NCBI GenBank assembly: GCA_963756975.1
Contig: CAVWPS010000002.1
Coordinates: forward strand, 1,426,001 to 1,490,000
DNA length: 64,000 bases
Direction: 5' to 3'
Origin: CAVRQM01 sp963756975
GTDB taxonomy: Bacteria; Pseudomonadota; Alphaproteobacteria; Acetobacterales; Acetobacteraceae
Below, piece after piece: positions 28,870-37,867 of this stretch (position 1 is the first letter of the stretch; each line of letters opens with the position of its first letter). The notes beneath the pieces were generated by a model. The model worked only from the letters and a program-made list of their open reading frames with translations, was not told the origin of the DNA and did no database searches. The position numbers and the translations under genes were made by a program.

Positions 28870-31692
28870 TCAGCCGGCCAGGTTGAGCATCTCCGTCACC
28901 CGGCCGGCCAAAGCCTCCATCGAGAACGGCTTGCCCAGCACCGCGAGGCCCGGCTCCAGCACGCCATGCCCGAACGCCGCCGCCTCGGCGTAGCCGGTGA
29001 TGAACAATACGCGCAGCTCCGGACGGCGGACCCGTGCCGCGTCGGCGAGCTGCCGCCCGTTCAGCGCGGCGGGAAGTCCGACATCGGTCACCAGCAGATC
29101 GATCCGGGCTTGCGAATGCAGCAACCGCAGCGCTTCCACGCCGTCCGAGGCCGACAGCGTCGCGAACCCGCGTTCCTCGAGCACTTCGACGATCAACTCC
29201 CGGATGGCCGCCTCGTCGTCGACCACCAGCACCGTGCCGCGGATCGGCCGGTCGCGCTCCGTGCCCCCGTTGCCGGCCATCACGTCCGCCGGCGCGCCGG
29301 CGTCGCGACGCGGCAGGTAGACGCGGACCGAGGTCCCGAGCCCGACATGGCTATGGATCCGGACCTCGCCGCCCGATTGCCGGGCGAACCCGTAGGTCAT
29401 CGACAGGCCAAGCCCGGTGCCGCGCCCGATCGGCTTGGTGGTGAAGAACGGATCGAAGGCGCGCGCCACGATTTCGGGCGTCATGCCGGTGCCCGTGTCC
29501 GTGACCGCGACACAGACGTGGTCGCCGGGAGGACCGTCGTGCGCCGGGCCGGTCTTCGCGCCGACAGGGACATTGCGGGCTTCGATCGTCAGGCGTCCCC
29601 CGTCGGCCATCGCGTCGCGGGCGTTGATGCACAGGTTCAACAGCGCGTTCTCGAGCTGGTTCGGGTCGCACAGCGTCGTCCACAACCCCTCCTCGATCGC
29701 CACGGTCAGCGTGATCGCGGGTCCGATGGTGCGGCGGATCAGCTCCTCCATGCCACCGATCAGGCGGCCGGCGAGCACGGGCTTCGGGTCGAGCGTCTGC
29801 TGGCGTGAGAAGGCGAGCAGCCGGTGGGTCAGCGCCGCCGCCCGCTCCGCCCCCTGCCGGGCCGCCCCGATATAGCGGTCCAGATCGCCGGTGCGGCCCT
29901 GCCCGACGCGGGTGCCGATCAGCTCCAGGGCGCCCATGATGCCGGTCAGCAGGTTGTTGAAATCGTGCGCGATCCCGCCCGTCAACTGGCCGACCGCCTC
30001 CATCTTCTGCGCTTGCCGCAGCGTCTCCTCGGCGGCCTGCAGCTGCGCCGCCGCCTCATGCTGTTCGGTGACATCGCGACCGACCGCGATGATGTGGTCA
30101 TCGGCGGGCGAGGCGGTCCATTCGATCCAGCGCATCGAGCCGTCGCGATGCCGGTATCTGGTCTCCAGATGCCGGCGCGAGCCGATGCCGGCCGGCGACG
30201 ATGTCTCCGGGTCGAACAGGTACTCGGTGAAATCGTGGCCGATCAGATCGTCCTCGGTCCACCCGAGCAGCCGGGTCCATGCCGGATTGGCCGCCACGAT
30301 GACGCCGTCGGTCCCGAGCACGACCAGCAAGTCGCGCGACGCCTGCCACAAGCTGTCGCGCTCGCGGGTTCGCGCCGCGACCCTGACTTCCAGCAACTCG
30401 GTCAGTTGCCGGCGCGCCGCCTCGGCCGCGACCTCGTCGGTCACGTCGGCGACCACGCCGGTCATTCTCGGACGGCCCACGTCGGCGCGCTGCATGGCGA
30501 GGCCGCGCATGTCGATCCAGCGGATCTCGCCATTATCGGCACGCCGGATGCGAACGCGCAGGCCGAGGGGCTCGCCGAATCGCGCCGCGCGGTCGAACGC
30601 CCCGACCACCTTCGGCACATCATCGGGTACGACATGCCGGCGGAAATCGGCGAAACTCCAGGTTCCGGACAGCGTGGGGTAGCCGAGGATCGCGTGGTGG
30701 CGGGGCGAACAGATCGCGATGTCGGTGTCGGGGTCGAGCTCCCAGGTGCCGAACTCGCCCGCTTCCAGCGCCACCCGCAGCCGCTCCTCGTTCTCGCGCA
30801 GCGCCTCGGTCCGGTGCCTGCGCTCGGTCACGTCGGCACTCGTGCCGAGAAGCCGTCCCGGTTGCCCATCGGGACCGGGCAACACCAGGGCGCGAACATG
30901 CAGCCAGCCCGGCAACCCGTCCCCGCGCGGCACGCGATACTCGTGGTCGAGCTCCGTCCCGGCGGCAGCCGCCTCGTCGAAGGCGGCGCGCAGTCCGGGA
31001 CGGTCGTCGGCGTGGATCGCGGACCGCACGTCTTCCATCGTGAACGGCCCGTCCGGCGGGCGGCCGAAATGCGCGCGCGTGCGGTCCGAGGCGGTCAGCC
31101 GCTCGGTTTTCAGGTCCAGCTCGAACACGCCGAGCCGCCCCACCCCGAGCGCCAGACGCAGTTGAGCCTCGCTCTCGACCAGAGCGTCCGACCGCTGGGC
31201 GTTCTCGGCCGCCAGGACCTCGTTGCGGGCGCGCAGGGCGACCAGCTCGCGCTCGAACGTGACGTCGTACTGGCTTGCGGTGAAATACGCCGGCTCGCCG
31301 TCAGCCCCGAGTAATGGCGAGATCAGCAACCGGTTCCAGAACGACGACCCGTCCTTGCGATAGTTCAGCACGTCGATTTCGATCGGCTCACCGGCGTCGA
31401 TCGCGGTTCTCAGGGCCGCGACCGCCATCGGGTCGGTGTCCTCGCCCTGCAGAAAACGGTGATTTCGCCCGATCACCTCCGATCGATCGTAGCCTGTCAG
31501 GCGCAGGAACGCATCGTTGACGAACGCGAGCGGATTGTCCGGCTGTCGCGCATCGGTCACCGACATCGGCATCCGGTTACTCCAGAACGCCGCCGCGAAC
31601 GGGTCGAGATCGCTCGTGTCACGACCAAGGGGAAGCTGGCTACTCAACGCCGGTTTCCGATCCGGCCATGCCAGTCCTGACCATGCCGCCAA
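28870..31692 (-). CDS. Hybrid histidine kinase with LOV-like PAS domain lacking the photoactive cysteine
   Basis: 940-residue sensor kinase. An N-terminal LOV-type PAS domain (about residues 30-145) has FVNDAFLRLTGYDRSEVIGRN, but the canonical GRNCRFLQ is GRNHRFLQ: residue 78 is His (codon at 31459-31461). Three further PAS segments follow (about 165-290, 295-425, 440-555). The dimerisation domain has phospho-acceptor H576 in IAHDFNNLL, then an HATPase domain with an N box (CINARDAMADGG) and glycine boxes. A C-terminal receiver has DDE and phospho-acceptor D870 (VTDVGLP) and KP. No transmembrane segment is seen, so it is cytoplasmic. The start is TTG 31692; a TTG at codon 16 is an alternative, since no ATG lies before the LOV fold. 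No partner regulator is adjacent. Confidence 0.88.
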   Translation of the reverse strand: MAAWSGLAWPDRKPALSSQLPLGRDTSDLDPFAAAFWSNRMPMSVTDARQPDNPLAFVNDAFLRLTGYDRSEVIGRNHRFLQGEDTDPMAVAALRTAIDAGEPIEIDVLNYRKDGSSFWNRLLISPLLGADGEPAYFTASQYDVTFERELVALRARNEVLAAENAQRSDALVESEAQLRLALGVGRLGVFELDLKTERLTASDRTRAHFGRPPDGPFTMEDVRSAIHADDRPGLRAAFDEAAAAGTELDHEYRVPRGDGLPGWLHVRALVLPGPDGQPGRLLGTSADVTERRHRTEALRENEERLRVALEAGEFGTWELDPDTDIAICSPRHHAILGYPTLSGTWSFADFRRHVVPDDVPKVVGAFDRAARFGEPLGLRVRIRRADNGEIRWIDMRGLAMQRADVGRPRMTGVVADVTDEVAAEAARRQLTELLEVRVAARTRERDSLWQASRDLLVVLGTDGVIVAANPAWTRLLGWTEDDLIGHDFTEYLFDPETSSPAGIGSRRHLETRYRHRDGSMRWIEWTASPADDHIIAVGRDVTEQHEAAAQLQAAEETLRQAQKMEAVGQLTGGIAHDFNNLLTGIMGALELIGTRVGQGRTGDLDRYIGAARQGAERAAALTHRLLAFSRQQTLDPKPVLAGRLIGGMEELIRRTIGPAITLTVAIEEGLWTTLCDPNQLENALLNLCINARDAMADGGRLTIEARNVPVGAKTGPAHDGPPGDHVCVAVTDTGTGMTPEIVARAFDPFFTTKPIGRGTGLGLSMTYGFARQSGGEVRIHSHVGLGTSVRVYLPRRDAGAPADVMAGNGGTERDRPIRGTVLVVDDEAAIRELIVEVLEERGFATLSASDGVEALRLLHSQARIDLLVTDVGLPAALNGRQLADAARVRRPELRVLFITGYAEAAAFGHGVLEPGLAVLGKPFSMEALAGRVTEMLNLAG

Positions 31693-31707
31693 ACTCCGTA
31701 TCCATCG

Positions 31708-32757
31708 TCAACCCACCCCGGGGCCGTCGAGTTCCCAGCTCTCCGCCCCATCGCGCGTGAGGTGGACGGCGCTGGCCTGCGCGCCGGTCTCGTTCAAGGC
31801 CCGGATCAGCCCGACACGGTCGGCCGGGGGTGCGATGAACATGACGAAGCCGCCGCCGCCCGCGCCGGACACCTTGCCGGCGAGCGCCCCGTGCGCCATC
31901 GCGGTCGCGTGCAGCGCGTCGATCGCGGGCGAGCTGACCCCGTCGGCTGTGCGTTTCTTGGCGAGCCACGACCGGTTCAGGATGTCCGCCATCTGCCCGA
32001 CCCGGCCGCGCAACAGCGCCTGCTTCATCTCGACCGCGTCGCCCTTGAGCTGGTGCAGGCTCTCGATCGCCACCGGATCGAACCCCGGGCCGTGATCGCG
32101 CATCCGCCGCTGCTGGTCGACGATGATCGCGTCGGAGCGGCGCGAAATTCCGGAGAAGCACAGCACGAGCGATGCCTCCAGCTCGTTGGTGTGGGCGCGC
32201 GCGACCCGGAGCGGGTTCACGATCACCCGGTCGTTGGCCAGGAACTCGATGAAGTTGGCCCCGCCGAACGCGGCCGCGTACTGGTCCTGCTTGCCCCCCG
32301 CGAGCCCGAGGTCGATCCGCTCGATCTCGAACGCCAGGTGCGCCACGTCGTAGAGGCCGAGCGGCAGCCCGAGCCACGCGCGAAATGCCTCGACCAGCGC
32401 CACGACCAGGGCCGAGGACGAGCCGAGGCCGGAGCCGGCGGGCGCGTCGACATGGGTGGTGATCCGCAACGGCGGCAGCGGGGCGTCGGCCATCGCCCCC
32501 ATCCGCCGCCAAACCCCGGCATGAATTTTCAGCCGCGCTGAATCGAGCGCGTCCGGGGAAACCCGCTCCTCGATGCCGAGGTCGCGGGCCGAGAGATGCA
32601 GGTCGCCGTCCGGCGAAGGTTCGAGGAACGCGTAGGCGTAGCGGTCGATGGTCGCGTTCAGCACGGCGCCGCCATGCTCGTCGCAATACGGGCTGAGGTC
32701 GGTGCCGCCGCCCGCCAGTCCCAGCCGCAACGGGGCGCGTGCCCTGACGACGCGCAT
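31708..32757 (-). CDS. GHMP-family sugar kinase, heptose-7-phosphate-kinase-like
   Basis: 349-residue GHMP kinase. Motif 1 is RARAPLRLGLAGGGTDLSPY, motif 2 is PAGSGLGSSSALVVAL (phosphate loop) and motif 3 is GKVSGAGGGGFVMF. The AGGGTDL start and IDLGLAGGKQDQYAAAFGG are typical of D-glycero-D-manno-heptose 7-phosphate kinases (HddA/HldE1-like) and related fucokinase-type enzymes. ATG 32757 overlaps the stop of the methyltransferase gene. The surrounding methyltransferase, GMD-like epimerase and glycosyltransferase suggest a role in surface-polysaccharide sugar synthesis. The exact substrate is inferred. Confidence 0.82.
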   Translation of the reverse strand: MRVVRARAPLRLGLAGGGTDLSPYCDEHGGAVLNATIDRYAYAFLEPSPDGDLHLSARDLGIEERVSPDALDSARLKIHAGVWRRMGAMADAPLPPLRITTHVDAPAGSGLGSSSALVVALVEAFRAWLGLPLGLYDVAHLAFEIERIDLGLAGGKQDQYAAAFGGANFIEFLANDRVIVNPLRVARAHTNELEASLVLCFSGISRRSDAIIVDQQRRMRDHGPGFDPVAIESLHQLKGDAVEMKQALLRGRVGQMADILNRSWLAKKRTADGVSSPAIDALHATAMAHGALAGKVSGAGGGGFVMFIAPPADRVGLIRALNETGAQASAVHLTRDGAESWELDGPGVG

Positions 32758-33488
32758 CAGGCGCTCGCCCGGAGCAGGAACAGGTTCGGCCCGCCATAAC
32801 CGAGCTCGCCGGACCAGACGTGCAGCATCTCGGCCCGCGCCCAGCCGGCCCGGCGCGCCATGGCGAGCACGTCCCACCCGAGGTCGCTCACCGGGGTCGC
32901 GGCCAGATTGAGTGCGATGCCGGGCACTCGCCGCCGAACCTCGGTATGCGACCGCCCGGCATCGAACGGGAACGACGCGAGCAATCCGCCTCCCGGTGCC
33001 GCCACCCGCCGCAGCTCGGTCAGCGCGGCGGCCGGCTCGGCGGCGCGGTGCAGCGCATCGATGGCGATGACCATGTGCGCGGCACCGGACGCGACAGCCA
33101 GGGTGCCGTCGTCGAGCGGCGATGAGAATGCGTGCGCGGTCCGGCCCAGCTCCGCGAGGCGATGTCGCAGTGGCGTGTCGGCCCCGAGCAGGACGACCGT
33201 CGACCACGGCCGCATCGCGGGCTCGGCCGCCGCCGCGTGCAGCAATGCGCGGGCCGGGCCGGACAGCGCGTCGGCGCAGTCGCACACCGCTTGTGGCCCA
33301 CGGAGCGTGGTCGCGCGCAGGCACGGCGCGCAGGTGCCGGGCCGGCCGGCCCCGGCATGTTCGAGGGTTGCCGCGTCGGCCTGTTCCCGCGCCGCCATCA
33401 CACCCGCAAGCGGGGCGGCGCGCGCCTGATAGTCGGCCAGCGATAGATAGGCGAGCGCGGGCAGACGAGCCGCCGTGGCCGGGCTCAC
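32757..33488 (-). CDS. Class I SAM-dependent methyltransferase-like protein with a CxxC pair
   Basis: About 243 residues. The N-terminal part has CAPC and a second pair DCAD that could bind a metal. The C-terminal two thirds look like a class I methyltransferase core: VVLLGADTPLR in the place of the SAM-binding loop, AHMVIAIDALHRAAEPAAALTELRRVAAPGGGLLASFPF as the typical post-motif strand and helix, and a C-terminal strand. The glycine-rich SAM loop is weak, so activity is uncertain. GTG 33488 overlaps the upstream stop (GTGA); ATG 33533 would overlap by 49 bases. It lies in a polysaccharide gene block. Confidence 0.6.
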   Translation of the reverse strand: MSPATAARLPALAYLSLADYQARAAPLAGVMAAREQADAATLEHAGAGRPGTCAPCLRATTLRGPQAVCDCADALSGPARALLHAAAAEPAMRPWSTVVLLGADTPLRHRLAELGRTAHAFSSPLDDGTLAVASGAAHMVIAIDALHRAAEPAAALTELRRVAAPGGGLLASFPFDAGRSHTEVRRRVPGIALNLAATPVSDLGWDVLAMARRAGWARAEMLHVWSGELGYGGPNLFLLRASA

Positions 33489-34567
33489 GGGCGCCACGCG
33501 GGCGGCGACCAGGGCTCGAGCAGGACGAAGCATTGCCGCCCCTGTCGAACGGCGCGCGCGGGCAGATCGCCGTCGATCGGGCCGAGGGCCGACAGGGTGG
33601 CGGGGCTCGCCGCGAGGCGCAGTCCGGTGGCGGCCACGACCGGCCAGGTGACGATATCGGCCATTCCGCCCCCCATGTCCCCCCCGAACAGAATGCCGTC
33701 CGGCTCGGCCGCCAGCCGGGCGAGCACGCCGTCGAGTGCGCTGATGGAGCGCGGTGCCCGGTCCAGCACGGCCGCCACCGTCCCCCGCGCCGCGCCCACC
33801 CCCTCGGGCGCGATCCGCGCCGCCGGGGTCAGCGCGGCCAGCAGCGCCCACCGGGGCTCGGCAGGATCGTCCGGCAGCAGCAGCTCATGATGCGGCTCCA
33901 TCATTCGCAGCAGTGCCAGCGCCGCGCCCAAATCCGGGCGGGCCAGCGCGAAACTGATCGCCGGCATGGCCGACACCGGACGGGGCGGCCCGAGTTCGCG
34001 GGCCAGCACGGCACGCGCCGCCGCGACCGCGCGCGAGGCGGGCGCGGCGGCGCGGGTGCCGGGCTCACGCAGCACGGCGGCCAGGGTTGCCAGCTCCGCC
34101 GCGAACGATGGCGGCCGCACGGCGCGGCACGCGACCAATGCCTCGATATCCGCCGACAGGTCGCGCAACTGCCCGTCCAGCGCGTCGATCGCCGGGTCGG
34201 CCGCCGGCGGCTCCGCCCGGCCGACCAGCTGCTGGCCGACGATGCGGCCGTCGCCCACCACCCGGACGGCCACCAGCCGCTCCGGCCCCGCCGCCAGCGC
34301 CGGGTCGATCCGGATCGAGAACCCGTGCGCCCCGTCGCCGATCCCGCGCCGTTCCAGGTCCCGGCGCGGCTGGTCGGCGACCGACGCGCCGGTGACCGCC
34401 CCGTCCACCAGAATCTCGACCGCCAGCCGCGCGTCCGGCTCGGCCGGGTTCCAGCACCAGCCTTCCAGCGTGCCGGACGCCATGCTCCGCCAACCGGCGG
34501 TCCATCGCACCTGCATGTCGCCTTCGATCAGGCTCACCACCGATTGAAACACCCTCGCGGCAACCAT
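33485..34567 (-). CDS. Unknown protein with an N-terminal domain seen in glycosyltransferases
   Basis: 360 residues. Residues about 25-100 (GTLEGWCWNPAEPDARLAVEILVDG, then RRDLERRGIGDGAHGFSI) resemble a beta-rich domain found at the N-termini of polysaccharide glycosyltransferases in alphaproteobacteria. The middle is Ala/Arg-rich and helical. The C-terminus (DGILFGGDMGGGMADIVTWPVVAATGLRLAASP) is unassigned. No catalytic motif is recognised and I do not assign an activity. ATG 34567 is the start; it is divergent from the epimerase gene by 48 bases and coupled to the methyltransferase gene downstream. Confidence 0.6.
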   Translation of the reverse strand: MVAARVFQSVVSLIEGDMQVRWTAGWRSMASGTLEGWCWNPAEPDARLAVEILVDGAVTGASVADQPRRDLERRGIGDGAHGFSIRIDPALAAGPERLVAVRVVGDGRIVGQQLVGRAEPPAADPAIDALDGQLRDLSADIEALVACRAVRPPSFAAELATLAAVLREPGTRAAAPASRAVAAARAVLARELGPPRPVSAMPAISFALARPDLGAALALLRMMEPHHELLLPDDPAEPRWALLAALTPAARIAPEGVGAARGTVAAVLDRAPRSISALDGVLARLAAEPDGILFGGDMGGGMADIVTWPVVAATGLRLAASPATLSALGPIDGDLPARAVRQGRQCFVLLEPWSPPAWRP

Positions 34568-34615
34568 CTCCCCCGGCTATGACGCGAGCCGGCGGTACGG
34601 CGCAAGGGAGCACGG

Positions 34616-35572
34616 GTGCGGACGATCCTGATCACGGGCGCGGCCGGCATGGTCGGCTCCCACCTGACCGACGCGCTGGCGGATACCGCCGGCACGACCG
34701 TGGTCGCGACGTTTCACGCGCCGACGATCCGGGCGTCCGAAATGCCGGTGGGCCTGATCCCGCTCGATGTGCGTGACCGGGCGGCGGTGTCGGCCCTGAT
34801 CGAGCGAACCCGGCCCGACACGATCCATCATCTGGCCGCGCAAAGCCTGCCGACGCTGAGCTGGTCCGATCCGTGGGCGACGATGGACGCGAACGTCACC
34901 GGCACGATCAACGTATTCGAAGCCGTGCGGGCGATCCGGCGATCCGATCCCGGCTACGACCCGGTGGTCGTCGTCGCCTGCTCCTCCGCGCAATACGGAG
35001 CGAGCCTGCTGACCGCGACCGGGCCGGTCGGCGAGGACACGGCGTTTCTGCCGCTGCATCCCTACGGCGTCAGCAAGGTCGCGCAGGATCTGCTCGCCTT
35101 CCAATACAGCCGCAACGACGGCATCCGCGCCGTCCGCGCCCGCATCTTCAACTGCACCGGCCCGCGCAAGCGCGCCGACGTGGTGTCGGATTTCTGCACG
35201 CGCGTGGCGGCGTTGAAGCGGGCGGGGGCGCGGCGCGGCACGTTGCGGGTCGGCAACCTGACCACGCGGCGCGCGATCCTGGACGTGCGCGATCTCGTCT
35301 CCGCGCTGACCCTGCTCGCGGCGCATGGCGCGCCGGACGCGTTCAACATCTGCGCGGCCGACGCGGTGCCGATCGGCGAGCTGATCCCGCTGCTCTCCGA
35401 ACTGTCGGGCATCGAATTGTCGCCCGAGCCGGATCCCGCGCTGATGCGCCCGTCCGACGAGCCGCTGATCCTGGGCGACACGACGAAGCTTCGCGCGGCG
35501 ACCGGCTGGACCCAGCGTCTGACGTTACGGGACACCGTTCGCGCCGTCTTCGAGCACGAGTGCGCCGCGTGA
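34616..35572 (+). CDS. GDP-mannose 4,6-dehydratase-like NAD-dependent epimerase/dehydratase
   Basis: 318-residue extended SDR enzyme. ILITGAAGMVGSHL is the nucleotide-binding motif, and VVVACSSAQYGAS with HPYGVSKVAQD gives the Ser and YxxxK catalytic residues. Its length and the RARIFNCTGPRKRADVVSDF segment match the GDP-mannose dehydratase / GDP-6-deoxy-hexulose reductase branch. It would modify a nucleotide sugar for a surface polysaccharide. The start is GTG 34616 after AAGGGAGC. Its stop overlaps the glycosyltransferase start. The substrate is not resolved from the sequence. Confidence 0.82.
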   Translation: MRTILITGAAGMVGSHLTDALADTAGTTVVATFHAPTIRASEMPVGLIPLDVRDRAAVSALIERTRPDTIHHLAAQSLPTLSWSDPWATMDANVTGTINVFEAVRAIRRSDPGYDPVVVVACSSAQYGASLLTATGPVGEDTAFLPLHPYGVSKVAQDLLAFQYSRNDGIRAVRARIFNCTGPRKRADVVSDFCTRVAALKRAGARRGTLRVGNLTTRRAILDVRDLVSALTLLAAHGAPDAFNICAADAVPIGELIPLLSELSGIELSPEPDPALMRPSDEPLILGDTTKLRAATGWTQRLTLRDTVRAVFEHECAA

Positions 35573-37867
35573 GCGACGACATGCGCCGCCGCGCCGTGTC
35601 GCTCGTGCATCGTCTGATGGACGTCGACGCCGAGATGCTGGCCTTGCGCGCGGAGGTCGGTGTCTTGCGGCGCGGCACGACGAGTGCTGGGTTCGAGCCG
35701 CCGACGGCCGACCACCCTTGGCCGCTGCGCGATCGCGGTGCACAGACGCAGCCGACGCTCGATTTTCAGGAGCACCGGGTCGACGATGCCGTGCTGGCGA
35801 CCGCCGCCGAGGGTTCGGCGTTCCTGGCACGTCACGACCTGCTCGGCGAGCGACCCGACTTCGCCGCTGCCGTCGCCGAAATCTCGGCAGCCACACCGGC
35901 ATTGCGCGCACCGCGCCGGGGTGAGGCCCCCGATGTCAGCATCGTCGTCCCCGTGCACGGCCAGCTCGCCTGGACGCTGAACGGACTGCACGGGTTGCTC
36001 GCGCACGACAGCCGCGCGACGGTCGAGGTGATCGTGCTCGACGATGCCAGCCCGGACGCGACGGCCGCGACCCTGAAACCGCTCGCGCGCGGCGTGCTGA
36101 AGCTGCGGAGCCTGACGAGTAATGTCGGGTTCATCGCCGCTTGCAACCTCGCCGCCGGCCGGGCGCGCGGAAAGATTATCGTCCTCCTCAACAACGACAC
36201 CCGTCCGGTACCCGGCTGGCTCGACGAGCTGGTCGACGCCTTCACGCTGTTTCCGCGCGCGGGCCTGGTCGGCAGCAAGCTGCTGTATCCCGACGGCACG
36301 CTGCAGGAAGCGGGCGGCATCATCTGGCGCGACGGCTCGGCTTGGAATTACGGGCGCAACGACGACTCCAATCGCCCGCAATACACCCATGCCCGGCAGG
36401 TGGATTACGTCTCGGGCGCGTCGATCGCGGTGCCGGACCGATTTGTGGCGCGCGCTCGACGGGTTCGATCCGCACTACGCGCCGGCGTACTCCGAGGACG
36501 CCGACCTCGCGCTGCGGATCCGAGCACTCGGCCGCGAGGTCTGGCTGCAGCCGAGTTCGCGGATCATCCACTACGAGGGCCGCACCTCCGGCACCGACAC
36601 CAGCGCCGGGGCCAAGGCGCACCAGGTGCTGAACATGCGCCGGCTGTTCGTGCGCTGGCGCGACACGCTCGCGAGCCACCGGCCGAACGGCAATGCGGCA
36701 TATTTCGAGCGGGAGCGCGGCCAGACACGGCGCGCGCTCGTCATCGACGCGACCGCGCCCACGCCGAAACAGGACGCGGGCTCCGTCACCACCACGCAGA
36801 CGCTCCAGTTGCTGCAAGAGCTGGGCTACAAGGTTCACTACGTCCCGCAGGACAACATGCTCTATCAGCCGGAGCATACCGACGCGTTACTGCGGCGCGG
36901 GATCGAGTGCGCGTATAGTCCCTACGACTCGTCGTTCGACGCCTTCATCGCGCATTCGGGATCGCTGTTCGACGTCGTGCTGATCTACCGCGTCGGCGTG
37001 CTCGATCAGGTACTGTCCGCCGTCCGCCAGCACGCGCCGAACGCGTGCGTGCTGTTCCACAACATGGATCTTCACTTTCTACGCATGGAGCGGGCGGCCG
37101 CGTTGAGCGGCGATCCGGCGGACGCGGCGGCGGCCTCCGCCATGCGCGCGCGCGAACTGACGCTGATCGGCGAGGTGGACTGCACGATCACCCACTCCAC
37201 GTTCGAGCGCGATCTGCTGGCCGAGACCGTGCCCGACGCGCCCGTTGTCGTGTGGCCCTACATGACCGAACTGCACGGCACAAAAGCCGGCTGGGCCGCG
37301 CGCCGGAACGCGTGCTTCCTCGGCGGCTACCGGCATCCGCCGAACGTCGACGCCGCCGAGTGGCTCGCACGCGAGGTGACACCGGCGCTGCGCCGCAAGC
37401 TGCCGGACGGGAAGATGCTGCTGGTCGGCGCCAATGCTGGCGAGGCGGTGCGCGCGTTGGCCGGCGACGGTGTCGAGGTGATCGGCGCCGTCGACGATCT
37501 GCGCGACGTGTTCGACCGCGTGCGTGTGTTCGCGTGCGGCGTGCGGGTCGGTGCCGGCGTGAAGGGGAAAGTCTCGACCGCGATGGCGTACGGCTTGCCG
37601 GTCGTCAGCACGACGATCGGCGCGGAGGGAATGGGGCTGACCGACGGCGTCGACGTACTGATCGCCGACGACGCGGAGGACTTCGCATCCGCCTGCGCGC
37701 GGCTGCACGAAGACCAAGCGTTGTGGGAGCGGTTGTCGGCCAACGGGCTCGCCCTGGTCGCCGGACGGCACTCGCTGGAGCGGGGCCGCCAAACGCTGAA
37801 ACATGCGATCGACGTCGCGTTTTCACGCAAACTCGGACTGCCGGTCGTCCTGACGAGCACGCCCTAA
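35569..37867 (+). pseudogene. Two-domain glycosyltransferase (GT2 plus GT1/GT4-type), frameshifted near 36443
   Basis: Large polysaccharide glycosyltransferase of about 766 residues when repaired. GTG 35569 overlaps the epimerase stop. Residues about 122-330 form a GT2 domain: DVSIVVPVHGQ, VIVLDDASPD, VLLNNDTRPVPGW, DYVSGAS. After AVPDR the frame is lost and continues one base over with LWRALDGFDPHYAPAYSEDADLALRIR, which holds the expected ED motif; an extra T in the TTT run 36442-36444 explains it. The C-terminal half (RRALVIDATAPTPKQDAGS, LGGYRHPPNVDAAEWL, VSTAMAYGLPVVSTTIGAEG) is a second GT-B-type domain. It converges on the MFS gene with overlapping stops. Confidence 0.82.
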
